Positions 43,602-52,513 are shown, counted from the first letter of the stretch. The stretch is 64,000 nucleotides of DNA from Alicyclobacillus acidiphilus NBRC 100859 (GCF_001544355.1 NZ_BCQI01000015.1:1-64000), one strand, 5' to 3'. The notes: generated by a model from the letters alone, not told the origin. A program made the numbers and translations.

Positions 43602-44785
43602 CGGATCGGACGCATGCCATCGCGTATGAAACCATCGTGCAACTGGCTGAGGAAGCAGGTCTCCCTGAAATCGGCGTCACCGACGCCTCCGCGTTTGCCG
43701 AACTCGTACCAGTGCTGCAAGCATACGAAGCTCGGGGCAGGACAGGCTTCGAGTCCGGGACCATTGAAGAGCGTGTGTCTCCACATCTTCTCCTGGACGG
43801 GGCAAGGTCGATCATCGTCGCGACGCTGCCGTATTTGACACCGGAATCGCGGTCTGCGATGCGCCAACATCCCGTGGGCAGGACATATGGAAGCGTCTCG
43901 GTCTACGCCTATGGCGTCGACTATCACACCGTTCTTCATGAACGCCTGGATGCCTTGCGCAAGCGTATCGAGGAGACAACGGGTCGGCGACTTCGTGTGA
44001 AGTTCGCCATTGACACCTCGCCGCTGGTGGATCGGCGCGTCGCAGAGCGGGCGGGCATTGGCTGGATCGGCAAGAACGGACTGTTGTACAGCCGCCGCTA
44101 TGGTTCATACGTGTTCATCGGATCGATGATCACGGACCTCGAGATTTCCGGCGCGGCATCGAAACCGATGGATGTAGGCGCACACTGTGATTCGTGCCAA
44201 CGGTGTATCCTGGCATGTCCTACTGGAGCAATTCTCGCACCGGGCGTCATTGATGCCACGCGCTGTTTGTCGTATGTTACACAAATGAAGGGCATGATTC
44301 CGCTCGAGTTTCGGAAGTTGATGGGACGGCGCATTTGGGGCTGCGACGTCTGTCAGACGTCCTGTCCGGAGAACAGACGTGCGGAACTGTCCATGGTTGA
44401 CTTGTTTCGTCCCGAAGACGAACTCGCGTACCCGGAGCTGATTGGAATTTTGGCGTTGTCAGGTCGCCAATTTGAGCGAACATATGGTCATACCGCCTTA
44501 GCCTGGCGAGGGCTGCGGACACTGCAGCGGAACGCGCTGATCATTCTCGGCAATATCGGCAAAGCTGAATCGCTTCCGCACATCGCGCCCTTTTTGGGAC
44601 ATGCTCGCCCGGAATTACGTGCGAGCGCCGCGTGGGCCTGTGGTGAAATCGGTGGCAATGAAGCACGGACGCTGTTGCGGAACAGCTTGGAGACGGAGCA
44701 GGAGCAGTGGGTCCGCGACGAAATGGAACGGGGGCTGATGCGTTGTGAGGAACGTCGTGATCGACAGAATGGCTCGGATTGCTGA
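43598..44785 (+). CDS. queG: Epoxyqueuosine reductase
   Basis: QueG reduces epoxyqueuosine to queuosine in tRNA, the last step of Q synthesis, with cobalamin and two 4Fe-4S clusters. The 395-residue protein holds GIGWIGKNGLLYSRRYGSYVFIG, the ferredoxin-like ligands CDSCQRCILACPTGAI and CDVCQTSCPEN, and C-terminal HEAT-like helices (LRTLQRNALIILGNIGKAESLPHIAPFLGHARPELRASAAWACGEIGG). No other queuosine gene is in the window. It overlaps rnhA upstream and ogt downstream. Confidence 0.95.
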   Translation: MTDRTHAIAYETIVQLAEEAGLPEIGVTDASAFAELVPVLQAYEARGRTGFESGTIEERVSPHLLLDGARSIIVATLPYLTPESRSAMRQHPVGRTYGSVSVYAYGVDYHTVLHERLDALRKRIEETTGRRLRVKFAIDTSPLVDRRVAERAGIGWIGKNGLLYSRRYGSYVFIGSMITDLEISGAASKPMDVGAHCDSCQRCILACPTGAILAPGVIDATRCLSYVTQMKGMIPLEFRKLMGRRIWGCDVCQTSCPENRRAELSMVDLFRPEDELAYPELIGILALSGRQFERTYGHTALAWRGLRTLQRNALIILGNIGKAESLPHIAPFLGHARPELRASAAWACGEIGGNEARTLLRNSLETEQEQWVRDEMERGLMRCEERRDRQNGSDC

Positions 44786-45287
44786 GGACGATTTGGCATC
44801 GGGAGAATTGAGCACGCCCTTTGGTCCATTCTATGTAGTGGCCAGTCGCGATGGCGTCATTCATGCGGATTGGAATGGCTTTCTGGCCAAGGGGGCTGGG
44901 GAGCTGTCCACTCGACAAACGAATGGTGGACAAGCGCGGGCCATGATCGAATGGGCCTTCGCTGAGCTGGAGGAGTATTTCGTTGGCAAACGAGTTTCCT
45001 TTACTGTACCAGTCCGTGTCTCGGGAACGCCGTTTCAAGAGGCGGTGTGGGCGGCTTTGATGGAAATTCCGTATGGTGAAACGAGATCGTACCGCGACAT
45101 CGCGCTCGCCGTTGGATCGCCCAAGGCGGTGCGCGCGGTCGGACAGGCGAACCGCGCGAATCGGGTCGCTGTGATTATCCCTTGTCACAGAGTGATTGGG
45201 CAAAGCGGCAAACTGGTTGGTTACGCCGGCTCAGCGGTTCACCTGAAGGCAGGCCTGCTCGAAATTGAGCGAACGGTCAAGATTTAG
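44757..45287 (+). CDS. ogt: Methylated-DNA--protein-cysteine methyltransferase
   Basis: A suicide alkyl-transferase of about 176 residues that repairs O6-alkylguanine. The acceptor Cys lies in NRVAVIIPCHRVIGQSGKLVGYAGS. The DNA-binding helix-turn-helix SYRDIALAVGSPKAVRAVGQANRAN with its Arg finger is present. The N-terminal domain (FGPFYVVASRDGVIHADW) is short, as in Ogt. The start is uncertain: GTG 44757 has GAGG six bases upstream; GTG 44745 and ATG 44769 are in the same frame. It overlaps the queG end, and its own end overlaps the convergent CotS-like gene by 11 bases. Confidence 0.92.
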   Translation: MIDRMARIAEDDLASGELSTPFGPFYVVASRDGVIHADWNGFLAKGAGELSTRQTNGGQARAMIEWAFAELEEYFVGKRVSFTVPVRVSGTPFQEAVWAALMEIPYGETRSYRDIALAVGSPKAVRAVGQANRANRVAVIIPCHRVIGQSGKLVGYAGSAVHLKAGLLEIERTVKI

Positions 45288-46575
45288 CTTCCACGCTTAA
45301 ATCGCGGATTTGTTCTGCGAGCGACGAGAGAAACGCCTTTCGCCGATCCGCTTGCAGCGCGTATTGTTGCAAATCGTCGAGCTGCTCCTGGCTCGCGTAG
45401 TAGTTGTAGCGCGTATGCGCAAGCCGCCACGGGAGATAGGGAAACCGCAGCAACGCTTCCACCAGTTTGTACTCCGCTTTTGGTATGGAACGGACAGAGT
45501 CAAAGTGCAGGAAGCATGCGTAGGCAAAATGTCCGTCCCAATCGGTCGTCTGGAAGCTTCGCCGCAGTAAATGGGCGATATCCAGGGCTCTTGGCGCGAA
45601 CGTCGACAAGTCGAAGTCGATCAGAGCGACATGGTGATCAGGTGTGTAGAGACAGTTGCCTGGCGTCACGTCCAAATGACAAAGTCCTGCGTTTCGCCTG
45701 TCGCTCTCCAGGAATTCCACGCACTCGCGCGATTGCAAAATCTGCAGGCACTCTGCACTGTCGTCCAGCAACGCCGGCTTGAGCGTGACCAACAGCCTGT
45801 CAAACTCGTCGGGATCGCGCTTCGCATCCGCCCGTATGATCATTCGCCGCAAGTCCCGGTTTCTTTGCTGCATGAGGCCGAACAGATCGTACACGTCGTC
45901 TGGTGTGAACTTCTCCGACGAAAAGCCTTTGGTCGCCTCGTGGAATTGCGCGAGCGTGTAAGCGGTTTGCGCCACGTGTTCCGCTGACGCAAAATTCGCG
46001 TTCTGCCCATCGATCCACGACGTGGCATAATACGTCTTTCCCTCGTACACGAAGACCGGTGATTTTGCCTTGGTGAAATAAAATGGGGCAAAGCGGGAAA
46101 AGCCTTGTTTCTTGGCCCAGTTCAATGCCCGGTGGATAAACCAAACGCGTTTCGCAGGAATGTCCGTTTCTTTGACGGCAAAATGCCGACCGTCCTGAAG
46201 GGTCACCTTTAAGGCCCCGGGAACGCGTTCCGTGTGCGCTATCTTCCACTCATACTGATCCAGAACGCGCTCGGGAATGTCGGAATTCCGGTGTGATCGC
46301 GTCGCGTTCGCAGGTTGGCGGCGTACAGTGTCCAAGTTGTCAGTCGCTGACGTGTGCCGATCTCGCTCCCTCTCACGTTGTGCACGCGGCTTTGCCGCCG
46401 ATGCAGTCGCAGATTTGGATGTGTGCGCAGAGTTCCCGCTTGCCGTGGTATTTGGCGCATATGCTTGCGATACCGGAGATTCGGCCTCCTGGTTCATGAA
46501 GTAGGGGGGCTTGGTTAATTCAGCGACAACAAATTGCAGCCAGTCGGGCATATTGGTTCGTTTTGGCTTAGGCAA
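45277..46575 (-). CDS. CotS-like spore coat kinase-fold protein
   Basis: The protein has about 432 residues. Its N-terminus is P/S/A/Q-rich and disordered (about 25-105). A CotS/aminoglycoside-phosphotransferase-fold domain follows with YEWKIAHTERVPGALKVTLQDGRHFAVKET, the catalytic-loop equivalent GLCHLDVTPGNCLY and the metal-loop equivalent VALIDFDLSTFAPRALDIAHLLRR. CotS proteins sit in the spore coat and may be pseudo- or active kinases; D and N residues are kept here. TTG 46575 with AGGGGTG upstream is preferred over GTG 46584. A CATAGGCTA string (46613-46605) resembles a sigma-K -10 but has no matching -35. Confidence 0.75.
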   Translation of the reverse strand: MPKPKRTNMPDWLQFVVAELTKPPYFMNQEAESPVSQAYAPNTTASGNSAHTSKSATASAAKPRAQRERERDRHTSATDNLDTVRRQPANATRSHRNSDIPERVLDQYEWKIAHTERVPGALKVTLQDGRHFAVKETDIPAKRVWFIHRALNWAKKQGFSRFAPFYFTKAKSPVFVYEGKTYYATSWIDGQNANFASAEHVAQTAYTLAQFHEATKGFSSEKFTPDDVYDLFGLMQQRNRDLRRMIIRADAKRDPDEFDRLLVTLKPALLDDSAECLQILQSRECVEFLESDRRNAGLCHLDVTPGNCLYTPDHHVALIDFDLSTFAPRALDIAHLLRRSFQTTDWDGHFAYACFLHFDSVRSIPKAEYKLVEALLRFPYLPWRLAHTRYNYYASQEQLDDLQQYALQADRRKAFLSSLAEQIRDLSVEAKS

Positions 46576-46651
46576 TGTACTCACCCCTGAGTGTGGGATG
46601 ATGATAGCCTATGCATGCGCGAATCGTTTTGCCGGGACAATCGCCCAAATC

Positions 46652-46686
46652 AAAAAGGCTGTTCCTCGACGGTACGAGGAACAGCC
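46652..46686 (-). terminator. Rho-independent terminator of the dehydrogenase gene
   Basis: On the minus strand GGCTGTTCCTCG-TACCGT-CGAGGAACAGCC forms a perfect 12-bp stem with a six-base loop, followed by TTTTTGATTTG. It lies ten bases after the dehydrogenase stop. Confidence 0.88.
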
Positions 46687-46696
46687 CGCGAACACA

Positions 46697-47785
46697 TCAC
46701 ATGTTGTCGCCAATTGTGCTCCACACTTCGCGCTTGGTGCGCACCCGGCGGATCACTTCGTCCGTAAATTCGGTGGTGCTGGAGCTGCCTCCGAGGTCCG
46801 AGGTCCGATGTCCGTCGATGATTGCTTCGAGCGTCGATTCGTAAATGGCTCTGGATACGACATGAGCTTGCTTGTCGTTGTGATATCCCAGCAATGCGGC
46901 AGCTGCCAAAATCATGGCCATCGGATTGGCGATGTTCTTGCCAAACAGGCTGGGAGCCGTGCCGTGAGGCGCTTCCGCCATCACAACGCTCGGTTTGAAG
47001 TCGTCGTCCAATGCCAGGAGCATGGATTCGGAGCCAGCAATCGAGCCAAACATTTGCAAGACGAGATCCGACAAGCAATCGCCGTCGCGATTGAGCGCTG
47101 GTATCACCAAGGGCTCACCCGCCTTGACGAGAAGCAGGGCGTACGTCGCGTCGATCAACTGCGGCTCGTACTGAACATCTGGAAACTGGGCCGCGGCGGC
47201 GTCCATTTCCTCTTTGAGCATGCCTTCATAGATGGGGCTCACGGTGTACTTTGGACCGCCAAACACTTTCGCGTTGAGACGCTTCGCGTGTTGAAACGCG
47301 TATTTCGCGACACCACGGCAGATGGATCGCGAGATCTTCTCCGTCCGGTACGCGTACTCGTCGCCGTTCTCAGTCTGTTCACGCCATTCTTTGGCACCGT
47401 ACGCATCGTCCACCGCCATCCGCACGACGGAGATCGGCGAATACACGCCAACCGGCGGCGCAATGCCCGGGATCCGTCGGCCCGTTCTGACGATGACGGT
47501 CCCGTTGATTTCCTTGCGGAGGATGGCGTTCGGACTGCCGACGTCGCCCTTGGTCTCCGGGGTGATGGTTGCTGCTTTCAGTCCGAGTCCGGACTTCCGC
47601 ATTGCTGCGGCCGCGTCAAAGACGACTTCGTTTTTGGTCTTTCTCCGGTTTTCCAAGCTCAAGTCGAACCGTTCAAATGCGACATCGTAACCAGTCACAT
47701 CTGGCGACAGTACGCGCAAGGCCTGCTCGAGCAGTTCCTGACCGGTTTGGTCTCCTTCCATCACGACGATGGTTGGTTTCGTCAT
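46697..47785 (-). CDS. Isocitrate/isopropylmalate dehydrogenase family protein
   Basis: A beta-decarboxylating dehydrogenase of 362 residues. Family marks are SPNAILRKEINGTVIVRTGR (substrate arginines), SICRGVAKYAFQHAKR, the Lys in GGPKYTVSP, the Asp in LIDATYALLLV, and EAPHGTAPSLFGKNIANPMAMILAAAALLGY for nucleotide and substrate binding. The usual N-x-x-GDI-x-SD segment is NRDGDCLSDLVLQMFGSIAGSESMLL, an unusual form. It does not look like standard LeuB or Icd, so the substrate is open. ATG 47785 has GAGGTGAAGAG upstream; the open frame to 47812 is shorter on evidence. It follows the iclR gene by 60 bases and is probably in its operon. Confidence 0.75.
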   Translation of the reverse strand: MTKPTIVVMEGDQTGQELLEQALRVLSPDVTGYDVAFERFDLSLENRRKTKNEVVFDAAAAMRKSGLGLKAATITPETKGDVGSPNAILRKEINGTVIVRTGRRIPGIAPPVGVYSPISVVRMAVDDAYGAKEWREQTENGDEYAYRTEKISRSICRGVAKYAFQHAKRLNAKVFGGPKYTVSPIYEGMLKEEMDAAAAQFPDVQYEPQLIDATYALLLVKAGEPLVIPALNRDGDCLSDLVLQMFGSIAGSESMLLALDDDFKPSVVMAEAPHGTAPSLFGKNIANPMAMILAAAALLGYHNDKQAHVVSRAIYESTLEAIIDGHRTSDLGGSSSTTEFTDEVIRRVRTKREVWSTIGDNM

Positions 47786-47845
47786 TCTCTTCACCTCTAT
47801 ATCTGTTCTCATCTGCTGGCACTACTCGGCTTGATCCGATACAAA

Positions 47846-48637
47846 TTAGTGCGAAAGCATCTTGGTCAGCCATTCGGCGGACGTGATCAAGGCATCTACG
47901 TGCTGCTGCATTTTTTCCAGCGTCAACCTGGAGACTGGACCTGAAACCGCGAGGGCGGCAACGCATTCGTGGTTTCTGCCAAACACAGGAGCAGCCATGG
48001 CAGCAGCGCCGGCATCGCGCTCCTGGATACTGACGGCGTAACCATCCAAGCGTATTTTGTCCAACTGTGCCCGCAATTCGCTTCGATCAAAATCAGAAGG
48101 GAGTTGCTCGCGATTCAACACCTCTTCGACGACAGCGTCGTCCGCGAATGCCAGCAAAACTTTGCCGCCCGCCCCCACATAAAGCGGATACGTCTTGCCA
48201 ATGGCAACGACATTGCGAATGGGTTCGGTGCTTTCGACTGCCTGGATTCGAATTCGTTCGATCCCGCTGCGGATGTACAAACTGATGGTCTCACCCGTGA
48301 GATCGCGCAGCTTCGTCATCTCCGACAGGGCAAGTGTCGTAAGCTCGTCAGACAAATATACGTTCCCCAATAGTTCAAGAATGCTCCAACCGAGTATGTA
48401 CTTGTCTGAACCGTGCTGGCGGCGGACGAATCCTTTTGCCTGCAGCGAAAGCAACAGCCGATGCGCCGTACTCTTGTGCAAATTCACTTCCCGGGCGATT
48501 TCACTCAAGCTCAATTCGCGAGGCGATTTAGCGAAATAGAGCAAGATATCGAGGGCCCGTTCCACCGCACGCACCGTTGCAGCCGGTGTCTCGGAGGAGA
48601 AATCGGACAAGCAGGGTCGCCCCCTCTGTTTCGTCAT
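47846..48637 (-). CDS. IclR-family transcriptional regulator
   Basis: The 263-residue protein has the N-terminal winged helix (ATVRAVERALDILLYFAKSPRELSLSEIAREVNLHKSTAHRLLLSLQAKGFVRRQ) and the C-terminal GAF-like effector domain (LRDLTGETISLYIRSGIERIRIQAVES ... YPLYVGAGGKVLLAFA ... GYAVSIQERDAGAAAMAAPVF). IclR proteins usually control catabolism of small organic acids. The downstream dehydrogenase is the likely target. ATG 48637 is chosen; its ribosome site is weak. A TATACT -10 box and an AGTAT-N3-ATACT dyad lie about 25 bases upstream. Confidence 0.9.
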   Translation of the reverse strand: MTKQRGRPCLSDFSSETPAATVRAVERALDILLYFAKSPRELSLSEIAREVNLHKSTAHRLLLSLQAKGFVRRQHGSDKYILGWSILELLGNVYLSDELTTLALSEMTKLRDLTGETISLYIRSGIERIRIQAVESTEPIRNVVAIGKTYPLYVGAGGKVLLAFADDAVVEEVLNREQLPSDFDRSELRAQLDKIRLDGYAVSIQERDAGAAAMAAPVFGRNHECVAALAVSGPVSRLTLEKMQQHVDALITSAEWLTKMLSH

Positions 48638-48658
48638 GCAAAACGAATTCCGGTCGTT

Positions 48659-48671
48659 AGTATACCATACT
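48659..48671 (-). promoter_or_regulatory. Candidate -10 region and dyad upstream of iclR
   Basis: On the minus strand TGG-TATACT is an extended -10 (TATACT at 48664-48659). It is embedded in the 13-bp dyad AGTAT-ACC-ATACT. A regulator site over its own promoter would be typical for IclR autoregulation, but this is an inference from one short dyad. Confidence 0.35.
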
Positions 48672-48707
48672 TGACCGAGGCGAATCACGTTTGCCTATTG
48701 GAAATGC

Positions 48708-48734
48708 ACGTGTCACGGCGAATGTCATAGTATA
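48708..48734 (+). promoter_or_regulatory. Sigma-K-like promoter of the amidase-domain gene
   Basis: AC at 48708-48709, 16 bases, then CATAGTATA at 48726-48734, matching the sigma-K pattern AC-N16-CATANNNTA exactly. The expected start near 48741 leaves about 20 bases before GTG 48763. Confidence 0.5.
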
Positions 48735-48762
48735 GTCGTGTGACATAACGAGGTGATGCTGC

Positions 48763-49734
48763 GTGAAATCCCCTATAGAAGCGGTTCAGAGGTATTTTGA
48801 CGCTCGTACGGATGTGTGGCTGTCGTGTGATTCGACAGCTTTCTTCGACTTGAGTCGGCCTTCGAAGCAGGAAAAGTGGATAGCCCGTCTGGTTCGTCAG
48901 GCGGAACGCAAGCGCAAAGCGTACCAACTTCAAGGCAAACGGCTGCTTCGCGCTCATTCGAAGGTGAACATCATGCAGTTGAACATGTCGGACGACGAGA
49001 CCTCGGCGAACGTGGTCGCGGAGGAACAGATCTTTTGGACGTATACCGACGCAAGGGAGATTGGCGTCGAATGCCGTACGATTCACCATCGACAAGATTG
49101 GGTCTGGGTGGAAGACGATTGGCGATTGCGACACGCGGAGGAATCCAGCGATGGCCGGGCCCTGGCCGAGGAGGTTCGCGACGCCTCGGTTCATACGCCT
49201 CTGCGGCTGCCCGCGCATCACTATCGAGCGGGGGGGACGTACGATCGCCTTCGTGCCACCCGATACGCGGACGTCTGGTGGGATTCGGCCAATCCAAGAT
49301 ATCCGAAGTTCAGTGATGATTGTACGAATTTCATTTCACAATGTCTGCACGCCGGCGGCATTCCGATGCAGGGCGAGGGGGACAGGATTAACGGATGGTG
49401 GATTCGTTCCACGAACCCTGTCTCCAACCAGTGGAGCTATTCATGGACGATGTCAAACGCGCTCTACCGTTTTGTCCGGAAATCGCTTGGCGGCGAGCTC
49501 GTGGGGCGGGCCAGTGAACTCAAAATGGGCGATTTGATCTTCTATGATTGGGATGGTTCCGGAACGTATCATCATTCGACCATCGTCACCGAGTTCGATC
49601 ACAACGGCGAGCCATTGGTCAACGCACATACCGACGACAGTTTTCACCGTCCGTATTTGTACTACGACAGCCGCGCGTGGACGCCATCCACGAAGTACGC
49701 GTTCGTGCACTTGCCTGATCAACTGTCGAATTGA
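48763..49734 (+). CDS. Amidase-domain (Amidase_6) protein, YhbB-like
   Basis: The 323 residues consist of an N-terminal alpha+beta part (about 1-140) and a C-terminal putative amidase domain of the Amidase_6 type. YAD-type repeats (RYADVWWDSANPRYPKFSDDCTNFISQCLHAGGIPM) give the catalytic Cys in DCTNFISQ, with His in TYHHSTIVTEF and LVNAHTDD. No signal peptide is visible, which fits action in the mother cell or spore rather than secretion. GTG 48763 lies behind GAGGTGATG. A sigma-K-like promoter is in front, so it may act late in sporulation on the spore coat or cortex; this is an inference. Confidence 0.75.
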   Translation: MKSPIEAVQRYFDARTDVWLSCDSTAFFDLSRPSKQEKWIARLVRQAERKRKAYQLQGKRLLRAHSKVNIMQLNMSDDETSANVVAEEQIFWTYTDAREIGVECRTIHHRQDWVWVEDDWRLRHAEESSDGRALAEEVRDASVHTPLRLPAHHYRAGGTYDRLRATRYADVWWDSANPRYPKFSDDCTNFISQCLHAGGIPMQGEGDRINGWWIRSTNPVSNQWSYSWTMSNALYRFVRKSLGGELVGRASELKMGDLIFYDWDGSGTYHHSTIVTEFDHNGEPLVNAHTDDSFHRPYLYYDSRAWTPSTKYAFVHLPDQLSN

Positions 49735-49789
49735 TCCGGAACGCCGGAGTTGGATTTTTGTCGCCGGCTGGTTCCGCCAAACCATCCAG

Positions 49790-49798
49790 TGATACACT
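49790..49798 (+). promoter_or_regulatory. Candidate extended -10 promoter of trmL
   Basis: TGA-TACACT (TACACT at 49793-49798). The only -35 candidate, TTCCGC at 49772, is too close at 15 bases. It lies about 35 bases before the trmL start. Confidence 0.35.
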
Positions 49799-49831
49799 GA
49801 GCAGGGAACCAGAGTTGGAGGTACATGTCAC

Positions 49832-50296
49832 ATGCATATTGTTCTTGTCGAACCAGAGATTCCGGCCAATACGGGAAACATTTCACGAACCTGCGCTGTC
49901 ACAGGCAGTTCCCTGCACCTAATCCGTCCGCTCGGGTTTTCGACCGACGACAAACAACTGAAGCGGGCGGGTTTGGATTACTGGGATCTCTTGGACATCC
50001 ACTATCACGACTCCATTGAGGAGTTGTGGCAGCTTTATCCGAATGGAACGTATCACTATGCGTCGACCAAAGGAGGCAAATGGTACTCGGACGTTTCTTA
50101 TGGTTTGGACGACTTTCTTGTCTTTGGCAAGGAGACAAAGGGGCTGCCGCGGGAATTGATTGAGGCGCAGTACGACAAAGTCATTCGCATTCCGATGCGG
50201 AATGACGCGAAGGCGAGATCGTTGAACCTGTCCAACGCCGTGGCGATTGTCGCGTTCGAGGCGTATCGGCAACACGGATTTCCGGGCATGGTGTAG
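49832..50296 (+). CDS. trmL: tRNA (cytidine/uridine-2'-O-)-methyltransferase TrmL
   Basis: A SPOUT-class methyltransferase of 154 residues which 2'-O-methylates position 34 of leucine tRNAs. It starts MHIVLVEPEIPANTGNISRTCAVTG and has the trefoil-knot motifs FLVFGKETKGLPRELI and RIPMRNDAKARSLNLSNAVAIVAFEAYRQ. ATG 49832 follows TTGGAGGTAC. The HAD phosphatase gene starts ten bases after its stop, so the two probably share a message. Confidence 0.95.
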   Translation: MHIVLVEPEIPANTGNISRTCAVTGSSLHLIRPLGFSTDDKQLKRAGLDYWDLLDIHYHDSIEELWQLYPNGTYHYASTKGGKWYSDVSYGLDDFLVFGKETKGLPRELIEAQYDKVIRIPMRNDAKARSLNLSNAVAIVAFEAYRQHGFPGMV

Positions 50297-50306
50297 GAGG
50301 ACAAGC

Positions 50307-51017
50307 ATGGAGGCTATACTGTTCGATTTGGATGGAACACTGTTGCCGTTTGAGTTGGACGCGTTTATGAGCGCCTATTTTCGACACCTTGTTCCGCACC
50401 TGGCCGAGGTGAGGCCCGCTGACGAGATCGCGCATTGGATGCTCGGCGCGATGCAGCAAGTTGTGGAGAACGAGAGTCCGTTGTTGACCAACGAAGAGAA
50501 GTTTCGCAAGGCCTTGTTTGGGAGCGACACTTCGCTGGCGGAACAGATTTGGCCTTTATTCGTGCATTTCTATGAAACATCGTTTGAGGAACTGCGGCAT
50601 TTGACAAGACCGACAAAAATTGCGCGGGAAATATGTCGAACCGTCCAAGACAAAGGCTACAGGATCGCCTTGGCGACCAATCCGATTTTCCCAGGTATCG
50701 CGACTGCCGCGAGAATGCGTTGGGCCGGCATCGACGATATCCGTTTTGATTTTGTGACGACGATGGAAAATACCCACTTCTGCAAACCGAACCCGAAGTA
50801 CTTTTTGGAGGTTGCTGAGGCACTTGGCACACCGCCTGAATCATGCATCATGGTTGGAAACGATGTGCAGGAGGATGGGGCTGCTACATATGTGGGCATG
50901 GAGTGTTACTTGGTCAACGATTGTCGGATCGATCGCGGCCTGGGCACATTTCGCTGGGCAGGCGAAGGTTCACTGGAGGACACGCTTGCTTTCGTACGTG
51001 AACTTCCGAGCATCTGA
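50307..51017 (+). CDS. HAD-superfamily hydrolase
   Basis: A 236-residue phosphatase-type protein with motif I ILFDLDGTLLP (nucleophile Asp), motif II IALATNPIF (Thr), motif III Lys in CKPNPKYF and motif IV IMVGNDVQEDGAAT. A helical cap lies between motifs I and II (about 15-90). The substrate is not known. ATG 50307 has GGAGGAC upstream; the longer frame from 50247 lies inside trmL. It is convergent with lpdA. Confidence 0.85.
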   Translation: MEAILFDLDGTLLPFELDAFMSAYFRHLVPHLAEVRPADEIAHWMLGAMQQVVENESPLLTNEEKFRKALFGSDTSLAEQIWPLFVHFYETSFEELRHLTRPTKIAREICRTVQDKGYRIALATNPIFPGIATAARMRWAGIDDIRFDFVTTMENTHFCKPNPKYFLEVAEALGTPPESCIMVGNDVQEDGAATYVGMECYLVNDCRIDRGLGTFRWAGEGSLEDTLAFVRELPSI

Positions 51018-51037
51018 CGCGGGGAAAAAACATCACG

Positions 51038-51082
51038 CAAAAACGGCCAGTGTATGCGCGGTATTGCGATACACTGGCCGTT
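51038..51082 (-). terminator. Rho-independent terminator of the pdh operon
   Basis: ACGGCCAGTGTAT and its complement form a 13-bp stem around a 13-base loop. On the minus strand the stem is followed by TTTTTGCG. It lies 16 bases after the lpdA stop and can also serve the convergent HAD gene. Confidence 0.85.
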
Positions 51083-51097
51083 CGTGTGTACGAGATA

Positions 51098-52510
51098 TTA
51101 TCGGGTGATGATGTGGATAGGCTCTCCAAGACCAACCTCTGCGGCTTCTTCAACCATTTCGCCGAGTGTCGGGTGTGCGTGAATCGTGAGCGCGATATCT
51201 TCCAGCGTCGCGCTCATCTCGATAGCTAGGCCGAGTTCCGCGATCAGGTTTGACGCCTCGACGCCAACGACTTGCGCGCCTACCAGTACGCCGTTTTCCT
51301 TGTTGGCGATCAACTTCACAAAACCTGCGTCGGCATTGAGCGCCGTTGCACGACCGTTGGCCGCATACGGGAAGCGTCCGACAGAAATGTTGCCGTACTC
51401 CTTCTTGGCTTCGTCTTCCGACAGCCCGACGGATGCCATTTCCGGATCGGAGAACACGACCGACGGAATGCAACGGTAGTCGACGATGCTCGGCTTGCCA
51501 GCGATGGCTTCCGCCGCAACCTTGCCCTCGTACGATGCTTTGTGGGCCAGTGCCGCACCCGGAACGATGTCGCCGATCGCGTAGACGTTCGGATTGGTGG
51601 TCCGGCATTGCGCGTCGACTTTGATCAGGCCTTTTTCGCCAAGCTCAATGCCCGCGTCCTGAAGGCCAAGTTCATCAGTATTCGGGCGACGGCCGACGGT
51701 GACCAGGATATAGTCCGCCTCGATGGTCTTTTCTTCGCCAGCCTTGTTGGTGTAGGTCAGCTTCACAGACTCATCGGTTTCTTCGACAGACTTGGCCAAC
51801 GCGTTGGTCTCGATCTCGACGTTGTATTTCTTGAGATTGCGCTCGACGAGGCGAACCATCTGCTTGTCGAAGAGTGCGAGAATGCCGTCCAGTCCTTCGA
51901 TGATGGTGACCTGCGAACCGAATTTCGCAAACGTTTGGCCCAGTTCGACACCGATGTACCCACCGCCGACGACAATCAAGCGGCCTGGGACGTGATCGAG
52001 CGAAAGCGCGCCGGTCGAGTCGAGGACTCGCTTCGACAAGGGCAGGTTTTTCAGCTCAATCGGCCGGGAGCCTGTGGCGAGGATGCACTGCTGAAAGTGA
52101 ATGCGCTGTGCGCCGTTTTCGTGCATGACGCGCACTTCGTCCGGTTTCGTAAAGAACGCTTCACCGTTGATGACAGTGATCTTGTTACCTTTCAAAAGCG
52201 ACTCGACGCCGCCGGTCATTTTGTTGACGACCGACTGCTTCCACTCTTGAACCTTGGCGAAATCCAGCGTCGCCGACGTTTCCACACCAGGGAACGGCGA
52301 TTCTTTCGACGCCTCGTAGTGATGCGCCGCGGAGATCAGCGCCTTCGACGGAATGCAGCCGCGATTCAGGCAAACGCCGCCGAGTTCCGCCTTGTCGACA
52401 ATCGTGACCGATTTGCCCAATTGTGCGGCGCGAATTGCCGCCACGTAACCGCCAGGACCTGCACCAATGACAAGAACCTCAACTTCTTCGAGCATTTCAC
52501 CTACGACCAT
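51098..52510 (-). CDS. lpdA: Dihydrolipoyl dehydrogenase (E3)
   Basis: E3 reoxidises dihydrolipoyl groups with FAD and NAD+. The 470-residue protein has the FAD-binding [21 protein letters not shown], the redox disulfide [15 protein letters not shown], an NAD-binding [23 protein letters not shown], the second FAD site ([22 protein letters not shown]) and the catalytic His/Glu near [16 protein letters not shown] 52510 is preceded by GGAGGTGTGAGGC. It is the last gene of pdhABC-lpdA; only three bases separate it from pdhC. Confidence 0.96.
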   Translation of the reverse strand: MVVGEMLEEVEVLVIGAGPGGYVAAIRAAQLGKSVTIVDKAELGGVCLNRGCIPSKALISAAHHYEASKESPFPGVETSATLDFAKVQEWKQSVVNKMTGGVESLLKGNKITVINGEAFFTKPDEVRVMHENGAQRIHFQQCILATGSRPIELKNLPLSKRVLDSTGALSLDHVPGRLIVVGGGYIGVELGQTFAKFGSQVTIIEGLDGILALFDKQMVRLVERNLKKYNVEIETNALAKSVEETDESVKLTYTNKAGEEKTIEADYILVTVGRRPNTDELGLQDAGIELGEKGLIKVDAQCRTTNPNVYAIGDIVPGAALAHKASYEGKVAAEAIAGKPSIVDYRCIPSVVFSDPEMASVGLSEDEAKKEYGNISVGRFPYAANGRATALNADAGFVKLIANKENGVLVGAQVVGVEASNLIAELGLAIEMSATLEDIALTIHAHPTLGEMVEEAAEVGLGEPIHIITR

Positions 52511-52513
52511 GCC

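Noticed and set aside
46605-46613. CATAGGCTA as a sigma-K -10 for the CotS-like gene
   Set aside because: No AC at 16-17 bases upstream on the minus strand, so only mentioned with the gene.
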